Below, in pieces: positions 6,160 to 13,938 of a stretch of DNA of 25,635 nt. The position numbers were made by a program, and so were the translations under genes. This DNA comes from Bacteroidota bacterium. GTDB taxonomy: Bacteria; Bacteroidota; Bacteroidia; Chitinophagales; Chitinophagaceae. The notes beneath the pieces were generated by a model that was given only the letters and a program-made list of their open reading frames with translations, ran no database searches and was not told the origin of the DNA. Location: the NCBI GenBank assembly GCA_023415275.1, contig JAEZLJ010000083.1, positions 1 through 25,635 on the forward strand, given 5' to 3'. Positions within the stretch are counted from its first letter, which is position 1. Each line of letters opens with the position of its first letter.

Positions 6160-6239
6160 CGGGATGTAGCGCAGCCCGGTAGCGCACGTCGTTCGGGATC
6201 CCGCCTTTGGCGGGACTGGTTCGAATCCAGTCATCCCGA
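6160..6239 (+). pseudogene. tRNA-Pro(CGG)-like gene with anticodon 3' strand replaced by hairpin (copy e)
   Basis: The acceptor stem CGGGATG/CATCCCG, D arm GCGC/GCGC and T arm ACTGG-TTCGAAT-CCAGT are all perfect. The anticodon stem's 5' strand CGTCG (6187-6191) and loop TTCGGGA (anticodon CGG, Pro) are present. The 3' strand and variable loop are missing, and TCCCGCC-ttt-GGCGGGA (6199-6215) stands in their place, its last A also serving as the first base of the T stem. The 3' end is ACAA rather than ACCA. As written it cannot form an anticodon arm and should not decode, yet everything else is intact. It could be a recent ruin or a tRNA-like RNA. There is no GIY-YIG gene beside this copy. Confidence 0.8.
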
Positions 6240-6295
6240 CAAAGAGATATTCTATATAAAAGACATTGAGTTTTTTAGAAAGAATTCCTTTAGAA

Positions 6296-7498
6296 TTATT
6301 CAAAAACTATTTTTCGTATTCTATTGTTTTCATTATCTGTAGCGAATAAATTTCCCTTATTATCAAATACTAAAGCAACTGCTGAATTAAATTGCGTATT
6401 CAGTCCAAAACCATCTGCAAAACCTAACCACCCGTTCCCTGCAATGGTTTTTATCATACCATCAGAAGTTAATTTTCTTATTTTACTTCGTTGAGCGATA
6501 TACATAACTCCTTCTTCATCAAATGTTATATTTCTCAAATTGCTAAAGCTTGTAGATAACGCAGGCCCATCATTGAAAGAACACGTTTCACAACCAGCAA
6601 CAGTAGTGACAACTCCTGAAGGGGTTATTTTTTGAATTTTATTGTCCTCAACAACGTAGAGATTGCCTGCCTTATCAAACTTTATACCCTGCGGGTGAAT
6701 AAAACTAGTTAAAACGCCATTGCCCGCAAATGTTATTGCAGGTGCATCAGGAGAAACAATAGCTATACGCTTGTTGTCATAGTCCACCACATATAGTTTA
6801 CCATCCCGACTTATAGCTAGGTCCAAAGGAGAACTAATGCCATAAGCAATAGTAAAGATGCTCACTTCACCAGATGGCGTGACTTTATAAATTGCATTCA
6901 ACACATTATCTGCAACATATAAATTTCCATTTGCGTCTATGTCAAGACCCCTGGGACTATTCATCAGATTGTCAAACCTGGCAAAAGTTGTTACCATTCC
7001 TTCCGGGGTAATTTTTCGTATGGATTTATTATAGTTGTCAGAAATATACAGATTACCTGCAGCATCCTTAACAATTCCGTCTGGATGACTAAAATGTGCA
7101 TTGACTCCAACCCCGTCTGACGAACCAGGATCCGCACTCCCGGCAAAAGTGCTTACAATAACTGAAGGTTCATATGTGAATATTGGTCCTAGCGAAACCC
7201 TGTTTTCTACCTTTACAGTAACATTACCTGTTCCTGCCTGATTGGGTACTGCTGCAATGAGAGTTTCATCGTATCCGCTAATAAGAGAAGCTTCTTTACC
7301 ATTAAAAAATACTTTATTAAGAGCAAGGCTATCCTTAAAACCATGTCCTTTTATAGTAACAATAGTTCCTGCAGGCCCATGGTCTGGTTTTATAGATAAA
7401 ATAGTTATGGGATCCTGGGGTTCTATGGGTTCGGAAGGTTTTTGACAAGAATGAAGTAAAAAACTGCCAGCCGACAAAACAAAAAGAAAGTTCCTCAA
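6296..7498 (-). CDS. Lipoprotein with IPT/TIG domain and NHL-repeat beta-propeller
   Basis: A 400-residue protein with a signal ending in LLHSC (Cys18 lipidated) and a Pro-rich linker (QKPSEPIEPQDP). One IPT/TIG Ig-like domain lies at about 31-110 (ITILSIKPDHGPAGTIVTI). The rest, about 113-400, is a six-bladed propeller of NHL repeats, recognisable from recurring units such as PDGIVKDAAGNLYISDNYN, PRGLDIDANGNLYVADN and PQGIKFDKAGNLYVVEDN, each followed by I-(R/Q/Y)-K-(I/V)-T. Such surface proteins are frequent in Chitinophagaceae, probably binding glycans or proteins. The function is inferred only from fold. The gene is monocistronic, its 3' end faces the tRNA-like copy e, and there is no obvious terminator at its end. 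Confidence 0.88.
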   Translation of the reverse strand: MRNFLFVLSAGSFLLHSCQKPSEPIEPQDPITILSIKPDHGPAGTIVTIKGHGFKDSLALNKVFFNGKEASLISGYDETLIAAVPNQAGTGNVTVKVENRVSLGPIFTYEPSVIVSTFAGSADPGSSDGVGVNAHFSHPDGIVKDAAGNLYISDNYNKSIRKITPEGMVTTFARFDNLMNSPRGLDIDANGNLYVADNVLNAIYKVTPSGEVSIFTIAYGISSPLDLAISRDGKLYVVDYDNKRIAIVSPDAPAITFAGNGVLTSFIHPQGIKFDKAGNLYVVEDNKIQKITPSGVVTTVAGCETCSFNDGPALSTSFSNLRNITFDEEGVMYIAQRSKIRKLTSDGMIKTIAGNGWLGFADGFGLNTQFNSAVALVFDNKGNLFATDNENNRIRKIVFE

Positions 7499-7973
7499 TT
7501 TTTAATCTTTTGCAGACAATATAAAAACTATGACTCATTTATCATAGCAAATACTTTCCTTCATTTCTATATAATTATTAAAACAGAACTATTTAGTCAC
7601 ATTGGTTTAAGCCAAATAACTATGATTACGTGTGATGATCAACCGAAAGCCTCTCGTTCTTACTGTTTGTATTATAAAAACAACAATAAATTGGATGGTT
7701 TATGTATTTAATTTAATTTAAAATCTGTACGGACCTTTGCCCCAACTTATATCATATTACTTAATAGAAACTTTACTTTTGGGAATACATTCATAGGAAT
7801 CACTATTTCATCTTTGAAGAAGATAATTAACTATTGCTGAGTTATTTGAGTATTTGAACATTTCAAGTATTGGATTCTACAGTTTCAGCAGACTTACTTT
7901 CTGGACATTCCATATGGTTTAAAAATTGCATTAATAAATAACAGCCTCGTTAAAGCAACAAAATCCGAAATCA
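7499..7973. other. Intergenic region between divergent genes
   Basis: A 475-base AT-rich stretch between the NHL lipoprotein (-) and the cyanophycinase-like gene (+). It must contain promoters for both. A 6-bp inverted repeat CTATGA/TCATAG lies at 7528-7547, about 30 bases upstream of the lipoprotein start, and could be an operator. I see no protein gene, RNA gene or consensus TAnnTTTG box that I would defend. Confidence 0.5.
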
Positions 7974-8846
7974 TTGAATAAGAGATCAACAGAAAATCAT
8001 GCACCAGTGCCAGAAGGTACCTTAGTAGTAATAGGGGGAAAAGAAAATAAAGGTGGGGATGCGCCGGATAATAAAAAAAAGCCTTCTGATTTTATAAAAC
8101 TGGAAGTCTTACAAGCATTTAAGGAGGCCACTCATAAGCGCGATCCATTAATTGAAGTGATCACTACTGCCAGTAGTGAAGGCCCTGAATCATTTGAAGA
8201 CTATAAAAAAGTATTTGAGAAAATTGGTGTTACTCAAATTGGCCATATTCATCATGAAAAAAGAAAGGAAATATTAGAAGACGAATTGAAAGAAAGGATC
8301 AGGAAAGCAGATGCTTTTTTCTTTGCAGGCGGTGATCAACTGCTGCTTACAGCCCTATACGGTGGAACAAGTTTTCTTACATCGCTGAAGCAGCGCTATA
8401 TACACGACACTATTGTGATTGGAGGTACCAGTGCCGGAGCCATGGCCTTGTCCACACCAATGATCTATGCTGGTAATGAGGAAGTACAGGAATTGGGTGG
8501 ACAGATTAAAGTAGCCATAGGCCTTGAATTTCTCAAGGATGTGTGTATTGACACCCATTTTGTTCATCGTGGCCGCTTTGTTAGAATGGCACAGGTAGTA
8601 ATAACAAATCCAACAAGTATTGGAATTGGCATAGAAGAAGACACTTGTATCCTGGTAAAAAAGGGAAAGGAGATGCAGGTGTTGGGAACTGGCCTGGTGG
8701 TGATCATTGAAGGCTTTCAAATTGCAGATGCTAATATTAGGGAATTTGCAGATGATAAGCCTATAACGGCTCGCAACTTAACAGTGCATCTACTATCGGA
8801 TGGCAACACATACACAATACCACAAATTAATCCTCCCCACAAATAA
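7974..8846 (+). CDS. Cyanophycinase-like serine peptidase (family S51)
   Basis: Up to 290 residues. The signatures are clear: TLVVIGGKENKGG at the N-terminus, ADAFFFAGGDQLLLT around 112-126, the nucleophile elbow GGTSAGAMAL with Ser153, and the downstream DTHFVHRGRFVRM motif. Cyanophycinases are exopeptidases cutting beta-linked Asp-Arg dipeptides from cyanophycin, and relatives cleave other isoaspartyl or Asp-containing peptides. There is no signal peptide, so it acts in the cytoplasm. The start is uncertain: the longest frame begins at TTG 7974, while GTG at 8007 gives a product starting directly before the conserved EGTLVVIGG. No ATG is available in frame. No cyanophycin synthetase gene is in the window, so the natural substrate is open. 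A decarboxylase gene follows after 59 bases and may be co-transcribed. Confidence 0.87.
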   Translation: MNKRSTENHAPVPEGTLVVIGGKENKGGDAPDNKKKPSDFIKLEVLQAFKEATHKRDPLIEVITTASSEGPESFEDYKKVFEKIGVTQIGHIHHEKRKEILEDELKERIRKADAFFFAGGDQLLLTALYGGTSFLTSLKQRYIHDTIVIGGTSAGAMALSTPMIYAGNEEVQELGGQIKVAIGLEFLKDVCIDTHFVHRGRFVRMAQVVITNPTSIGIGIEEDTCILVKKGKEMQVLGTGLVVIIEGFQIADANIREFADDKPITARNLTVHLLSDGNTYTIPQINPPHK

Positions 8847-8905
8847 TAACAATTACAGAGTTTTCTTAGAAGTTGATTTTGTTAAATTGAAATAAATCAT
8901 TCATA

Positions 8906-9937
8906 ATGTCTATGTCTTTACAACAACCGCTAGTAAAAAAATTAATTACATTACTTAAGGCCAGGACTGATTTAAAATATGCACTGGAAGCTTCTTTGAA
9001 AAATGCACACTTACCGGGATTAACTACCCTGGAAAGTTATTTTGACTATCTGAATGGCTTGCTAACCCATATTCCAAATGAAAAGGAGTTGATGCCTTCT
9101 GTAAGGGAATTTTATTACGTGATCTGGAGGTCGTCGGATGATTTGCTAAAAAAGGATGAAGCCTTCAATGCCTGGATGAATGAGTTTGTAGTATCAAGAG
9201 GCGATTTTATGGATACTACTGCATCCGCCGAAACCCTGCAAACTTTCATCAGCAATCCTGAATATCATATTGAGGATTATATAAAAGGGCCTAGTGGTTG
9301 GTTGACCTTTAATCAATTTTTAGCCAGGCAAATAAAACCAGGCAAAAGACCAATTGCCGCGCTCTGTGACGACCGCATTTTAGTGGCTCCCACTGATGGT
9401 GAATATAAAGGTCAATGGCCTATACAGGATGACTCCTGCATGTTGGTAAAAGGCCGTCAATATTCGGTGAGTGATTTATTGGGAGAAAGCGCTTATAAAG
9501 AAAAATTTAAAGGGGGTTTGTTTACGCATACCTTTTTAAGTGTTTCAGACTATCACCGCTATCATGTGCCAGTTGGTGGCAAGGTAATGGAGATCAGGAA
9601 AATACCCGGCCGCACCTGGATAGAAGAGTCGGCAAAACCTGACGGATCGCTGGAAAACGTAGACGACGTCGGATTTCAGTTTACGCACACAAGAGGATGC
9701 ATGGTTATGGATACAGCGGTAGGTTTAGTGGCCCTGATGCCTGTGGGTATGGGACATATATCATCAGTAAACTTCATAGTGGACGAAGGAGCCGTTTTAA
9801 CAAAAGGAAGTGAATTTGGATATTTTGCTTTTGGGGGTTCTGATTTCATCATGCTTTTTCAACAGGACAAAGTCATTCTTACCGGGCAGGAAAAAAAACA
9901 TTATAAGCAGGGAGAACAAATAGGTCATGCCAGGTAA
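8906..9937 (+). CDS. Pyruvoyl-dependent decarboxylase, phosphatidylserine decarboxylase superfamily
   Basis: A 343-residue protein. The C-terminal two thirds is a PSD domain, with the three catalytic positions visible: Asp164 in LVAPTDG, His217/His220 in DYHRYHVP, and the self-cleavage serine 312 in KGSEFGYFAFGGSD, which would become the pyruvoyl group. Classical PSD enzymes have LGST here; this one has GGSD. The N-terminal 130 residues plus GWLTFNQFLARQIKPGKRPI resemble the extra domain of fungal PSD-like proteins, a group that includes the tryptophan decarboxylase PsiD. There is no transmembrane segment. It may therefore decarboxylate a free amino acid or a soluble substrate rather than phosphatidylserine. 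The superfamily assignment is firm; the substrate is inference. Confidence 0.85.
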   Translation: MSMSLQQPLVKKLITLLKARTDLKYALEASLKNAHLPGLTTLESYFDYLNGLLTHIPNEKELMPSVREFYYVIWRSSDDLLKKDEAFNAWMNEFVVSRGDFMDTTASAETLQTFISNPEYHIEDYIKGPSGWLTFNQFLARQIKPGKRPIAALCDDRILVAPTDGEYKGQWPIQDDSCMLVKGRQYSVSDLLGESAYKEKFKGGLFTHTFLSVSDYHRYHVPVGGKVMEIRKIPGRTWIEESAKPDGSLENVDDVGFQFTHTRGCMVMDTAVGLVALMPVGMGHISSVNFIVDEGAVLTKGSEFGYFAFGGSDFIMLFQQDKVILTGQEKKHYKQGEQIGHAR

Positions 9938-10035
9938 TTTCAAGGAACTGAAGCTTATACCAAAGACTGGCCACATTGACCCCTCCCGGGCATATTTTAT
10001 GCAATTTTCAATCTATCCATTATCTTCGCTGCTTA

Positions 10036-11295
10036 ATGGATATTCTATTAAGGCAAGTACGCATAATTGATCCCTCCTCGCCTTTTCATCAGCAACAAGT
10101 AGATATTCTTATTCAAAACGGAAAGATTGGCCAGATTGGTAATATCGATTCCAATGCAACCAGGGAAATTCAAATTAACGGGCTTCATGTTTCTCCAGGT
10201 TGGGTAGATGTGTATGCCAACTTTTGCGATCCGGGAATGGAATACAAGGAAACACTGGTAACCGGTGCGCATGCCGCAGCTGCGGGAGGATTTACTGATG
10301 TAATGGTATTGCCGAACACCATGCCGGTATTGCACAACAAGTCGCTGGTGGAGTACATTGTACAAAAAAGTAAGCAAGTGCCTGTAAATATTCATCCCAT
10401 TGGTGCCATAACCAAAAACGCAGAGGGGAAGGAATTGGCCGAAATGTATGATATGCATGAAAGCGGTGCAGTGGCCTTTAGTGATGGAACGAATACCATT
10501 CAGTCTTCGGGAATTTTATTGAAGGCACTTCAATATCTAAAAGCTATAGATAAAACGGTGATCCAGGTGCCTGATGATAAGGCCATTAGTGCTACAGGAT
10601 TAATGAATGAAAGCGTTGAATCTACCCGTCTGGGTCTTCCCGGCAAGCCTGCCATTGCTGAAGAATTAATGGTGCAAAGGGATATAGAGCTGGCAAAATA
10701 TACAAATTCAAAAATACATCTGACAGGCATCAGTACTGCCAAATCCATAGCTTTAATAAAGGCGGCCAAAAAGGAAGGTATATCGGTCACCTGCTCTGTT
10801 ACACCTTACCATGTTTGCTTTTGTGATGAAGACCTGGCAGGATATGATACCAATCTGAAAGTGAATCCTCCATTAAGAAGCAGGATAGACAGAGAGGCCA
10901 TCAGGGCAGCTTTATTGGATGGTAGTATAGATTGTATTGCCACTCACCATCTTCCACAGGACACTGACCATAAAGTAGTAGAGTTTGAATACGCAGATTA
11001 TGGAATGACGGGGCTGGAAACATGCTTTGCAGCCATTCATACCTGCATGCCCGGACTGCCAGTAGAAAAGCTGGTGGACCTGATGAGCGTTAATCCTCGC
11101 CGGATATTCGGTTTGGAAAATCTTTCTATTACCACCGATGCTGCAGCCAGTCTGACTCTATTCCTGCCTTCAGAACAATGGACGGTAAAAACATTGCAAA
11201 CCAAGTCTGCAAACACTCCTTTTATCGGGCGCGAACTTACCGGGAAGGCTATAGGTATTATTAATAAAGACAAACTATTTTTGAACGAATATTAA
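10036..11295 (+). CDS. Dihydroorotase homologue lacking metal ligands (PyrC'-like, probably non-catalytic)
   Basis: A 419-residue amidohydrolase-fold protein clearly homologous to type I dihydroorotase: PGWVDVYANFCDPGMEYKET, TGAHAAAAGGFTDVMVLPNT, and later LKVNPPLRSRIDREAIRAAL. The zinc-binding HxH after PG(F/L)(I/V)D is replaced by Tyr60-x-Asn62. The histidine in the H-(I/L)-x-H-(I/V)-ST segment is Gly (IHLTGIST), VTPHH reads VTPYH, and the catalytic aspartate of IATDHAPH has become His (IATHHLPQ). Such proteins, known as PyrC' in other bacteria, support aspartate transcarbamoylase structurally rather than catalyse. ATG 10036 is chosen because the homology starts immediately; the same frame opens earlier at 9976. 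DUF4199 follows after 4 bases, so it heads an apparent operon. Confidence 0.85.
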   Translation: MDILLRQVRIIDPSSPFHQQQVDILIQNGKIGQIGNIDSNATREIQINGLHVSPGWVDVYANFCDPGMEYKETLVTGAHAAAAGGFTDVMVLPNTMPVLHNKSLVEYIVQKSKQVPVNIHPIGAITKNAEGKELAEMYDMHESGAVAFSDGTNTIQSSGILLKALQYLKAIDKTVIQVPDDKAISATGLMNESVESTRLGLPGKPAIAEELMVQRDIELAKYTNSKIHLTGISTAKSIALIKAAKKEGISVTCSVTPYHVCFCDEDLAGYDTNLKVNPPLRSRIDREAIRAALLDGSIDCIATHHLPQDTDHKVVEFEYADYGMTGLETCFAAIHTCMPGLPVEKLVDLMSVNPRRIFGLENLSITTDAAASLTLFLPSEQWTVKTLQTKSANTPFIGRELTGKAIGIINKDKLFLNEY

Positions 11296-11299
11296 GATC

Positions 11300-11821
11300 A
11301 TGGAAGAAAAAAAGCCTATTACACATATACCGGCTGGGCTGATCATAGCCGGATTAGTCATCGTATTTGCAATCATTACTAATTTTTTAGGGCTGACCCA
11401 ACAAAAAAGCCTGGGCTTTTTGCAGTACCTGCTTATTATAGGAGGCCTTATGTTTTTTGTAAACCAGTTTGGCAAGGCCAATTATTATACGAAAAGCTTT
11501 GGTGATCTGTTTGCTTTTGGGTTTAAATCCACTGCGGTATTTACTTCCATTTATATTGTATTCATCATTTTATTTTTCCTGCTTTTCCCTGACATTAAGG
11601 AAAAATCCCTGGAAATGGCACGCCAACAAATGGAACAAAGTCCCAATGTAACGGATGAACAGATAGATAAAGGAATGGAAATAGCCCGGAAATTCTTCTG
11701 GGTGGGTGTAGTAGGCGGTTCATTGCTTGTGTTCGTTATAGTTGGCGCTATTGGCTCCCTATTAGGAGCAGCCATCACAAAGAAACAACCACATAATCCT
11801 TTTGATCAACCTGCAGTATAA
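11300..11821 (+). CDS. DUF4199 membrane protein
   Basis: A 173-residue inner-membrane protein with four predicted helices, at about 12-31, 41-56, 73-96 and 131-157. The loop between helices 3 and 4 is charged and rich in M, Q and E (EMARQQMEQSPNVTDEQIDK). This arrangement and the FGDLFAFGFKSTAVFTSI segment match DUF4199, a Bacteroidota family of unknown function that often sits directly upstream of a GT2 glycosyltransferase, as here. Its stop codon overlaps the glycosyltransferase start by one base (TAATG), suggesting coupled translation. A role as a partner of the glycosyltransferase is possible but is inferred from context only. Confidence 0.85.
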   Translation: MEEKKPITHIPAGLIIAGLVIVFAIITNFLGLTQQKSLGFLQYLLIIGGLMFFVNQFGKANYYTKSFGDLFAFGFKSTAVFTSIYIVFIILFFLLFPDIKEKSLEMARQQMEQSPNVTDEQIDKGMEIARKFFWVGVVGGSLLVFVIVGAIGSLLGAAITKKQPHNPFDQPAV

Positions 11822-12762
11822 TGGATCTATCGATCATAATTCCTTTAAAGAACGAAGAAGAGTCTCTTCCAGAGCTTGCAGAGTGGATCAGGCGCGTGTG
11901 CACGGAACATCAGTATACCTATGAGATCATTATGGTAGATGACGGAAGTACTGACAATTCCTGGGAGGTAATCGAAAAGCTGCGGGTTATCGATAATAAT
12001 ATTAAGGGAATTAAATTTCAACGCAATTATGGTAAGTCAGCTGCTTTGAATGAAGGTTTCAAAGCAGCCCATGGCGAAGTAGTGATCACCATGGATGCCG
12101 ATCTGCAGGACAGTCCTGACGAGATTCCTGAGCTGCGTCAAATGATCGTGGCCGATGGCTATGATATGGTAAGTGGATGGAAAAAAGTACGCTTTGACAA
12201 CACATTGACCAAGAATATCCCCTCCAAGTTTTTCAATTCGGTTACCAGCAGGGTATCTCATATTAAGCTGCATGATTTCAACTGCGGATTGAAGGCTTAC
12301 AGGAAAAAAGTAGTGAAGAGTATTGAGGTCTATGGAGAAATGCACCGGTATATCCCGGTATTGGCCAAATGGTCAGGTTTTAAAAAAATAGGAGAAAAAG
12401 TAGTTGAGCACCGTCCAAGGAAATATGGTGTAACCAAATTTGGGTGGGAACGTTTTGTGAATGGCTTCCTTGATCTGCTATCCATCACGTTTGTGGGCAA
12501 GTTCTCTAAAAGACCCATGCACTTTTTTGGATTGTGGGGCACACTGTTTTTCTTAGCAGGCCTGGGCATTACGCTATACCTGATCATAGCAAAATTTGTT
12601 GACGAATCTGTAGCACTTACCAACAGACCTGGGTTTTACCTTGCACTAACTTCTCTGATCATAGGTATGCAACTATTCCTGGCTGGATTTATATCAGAGC
12701 TCATTGCTCGGAATGCACCAGGACGGAATACTTACCTCATTGAAGATAAAATAGGCTTATAA
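11821..12762 (+). CDS. Family 2 glycosyltransferase with two C-terminal membrane helices (DPM1/ArnC-like)
   Basis: A 313-residue protein. The GT-A catalytic domain starts at residue 3 (LSIIIPLKNEEESLPEL). The nucleotide-binding VDDGSTD is at 39-45 and the metal-binding DAD at 92-94 in MDADLQDSP. FNCGLKAYRKKV and GEMHRYIPVLA are typical of the polyprenyl-phosphate sugar transferase group. Two hydrophobic segments at about 234-259 and 272-293 anchor it in the inner membrane. It probably transfers a sugar from a nucleotide donor to undecaprenyl phosphate or a related lipid. It overlaps its neighbours by one base on both sides (TAATG), placing it firmly in the operon. Donor and acceptor cannot be read from sequence. 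Confidence 0.9.
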   Translation: MDLSIIIPLKNEEESLPELAEWIRRVCTEHQYTYEIIMVDDGSTDNSWEVIEKLRVIDNNIKGIKFQRNYGKSAALNEGFKAAHGEVVITMDADLQDSPDEIPELRQMIVADGYDMVSGWKKVRFDNTLTKNIPSKFFNSVTSRVSHIKLHDFNCGLKAYRKKVVKSIEVYGEMHRYIPVLAKWSGFKKIGEKVVEHRPRKYGVTKFGWERFVNGFLDLLSITFVGKFSKRPMHFFGLWGTLFFLAGLGITLYLIIAKFVDESVALTNRPGFYLALTSLIIGMQLFLAGFISELIARNAPGRNTYLIEDKIGL

Positions 12763-13892
12763 TGCAGCGTATTATCATTATGGGTCCAGGCCATCCATTA
12801 CGTGGAGGCCTAGCAACTTTTAACCAACGCCTGGCTGAAGAATTTATAAATGAAGGAAACACTTGTTCTATTGTATCATTTTCGTTGCAATATCCTGCCT
12901 TCTTATTTCCGGGAACCACGCAATATTCTACCGATCCTGCACCTTCGGGTATTAAGATCCGCTCTATTATCAATTCTGTCAATCCACTGAACTGGGTGAA
13001 GGTGGGAAGGAGACTCCGGAAAGAAAGTCCGGAAATAATAGTGGTGCGCTATTGGCTTCCCTTTATGGGCCCTGCCCTGGGAACTATTTTAAGATTGGTT
13101 AAAAAGAACCGCCATACCCGCATCATCTGTATCGCAGATAATGTGAAACCTCATGAAAAACGGCCGGGTGATAAGGCATTCACGAGGTACTTTTTAAAAG
13201 CTTGTGATGGATTTGTGACAATGAGTGAAAAGGTGAAAAATGATCTTTTTGAATTCGAAACCAAAAAGCCGGTACAACTCATTCAACATCCGCTGTACGA
13301 TAACTTTGGTGATAAAGTCGCTAAAGAAGATGCGCGAAAGCATTTAGGTATTGAGGTACACGATAAGATCATCTTATTTTTTGGTTTTATCAGGCAATAC
13401 AAAGGCCTGGATCTTTTATTAAAGGCCATGGCAGAAAAAGAGTTGCAACAGCAGGATATTAAATTACTTATCGCGGGTGAATTTTATGAAGATCCCAAAC
13501 AGTATATGGATCTGATTCAAGCATATAAGCTTGAGGATAAGGTGATTTTAAAAACTGAATTTATTCCTGATAGCCAGGTGAAATATTACCTGTGTGCAGC
13601 TGATTGTGTGGTTCAACCCTACCGTAATGCCACTCAAAGCGGTGTCACTCCCCTGGCCTACCATTTTGAAAAGCCCATGGTGGTCACCAATGTAGGTGGT
13701 TTGCCTTCACTGGTTCCTCATGAAAAATCAGGATTGGTATGTGAACCGGACCCCGCATCTATTGCACAAGCTATTACCAGGTTTTATCAATTAGGGGAAA
13801 ATTATTTTATTCCGCATCTTCGCGTTGAAAAACAAAAGTACTCCTGGGGTCAATTAACCAAAGCGATCATTTCTTTGGCGAAGGGCATTTAA
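12762..13892 (+). CDS. Family 4 (GT-B) glycosyltransferase
   Basis: A 376-residue cytoplasmic GT-B enzyme. The N-terminal Rossmann domain begins RIIIMGPGHPLRGGLATFNQ, where the glycine-rich turn is the usual acceptor-side loop. The C-terminal domain starts near residue 203 (KIILFFGFIRQYKGLDLLL), with LLIAGEFYED and the donor-site region VVQPYRNATQSGVTPLAYHF around 283-302, followed by PMVVTNVGGLPSLV. The expected E-x7-E motif is not strict: Thr-Gln stands at the usual glutamate position. It starts on the TAATG overlap with the GT2 gene and is followed 46 bases later by the heptose genes, so surface glycan assembly using heptose is a reasonable inference. The sugar specificity is unknown. Confidence 0.88.
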   Translation: MQRIIIMGPGHPLRGGLATFNQRLAEEFINEGNTCSIVSFSLQYPAFLFPGTTQYSTDPAPSGIKIRSIINSVNPLNWVKVGRRLRKESPEIIVVRYWLPFMGPALGTILRLVKKNRHTRIICIADNVKPHEKRPGDKAFTRYFLKACDGFVTMSEKVKNDLFEFETKKPVQLIQHPLYDNFGDKVAKEDARKHLGIEVHDKIILFFGFIRQYKGLDLLLKAMAEKELQQQDIKLLIAGEFYEDPKQYMDLIQAYKLEDKVILKTEFIPDSQVKYYLCAADCVVQPYRNATQSGVTPLAYHFEKPMVVTNVGGLPSLVPHEKSGLVCEPDPASIAQAITRFYQLGENYFIPHLRVEKQKYSWGQLTKAIISLAKGI

Positions 13893-13938
13893 GAGGTCTC
13901 CTACTTCTTTCCGGAGGTGCTGCACAAGCATATATACC

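Noticed and set aside
6160..6239. tRNA-Pro(CGG) with an intron
   Set aside because: If the hairpin were an intron, removing it should leave a full anticodon stem, but the 3' strand and variable loop are missing. It is a replacement, so a spliced functional tRNA cannot be made.
7635..7725. Small plus-strand ORF (about 30 codons, hydrophobic) in the gap before the cyanophycinase-like gene
   Set aside because: There is no ribosome binding signal, no recognisable motif, and the composition is expected from AT-rich sequence.
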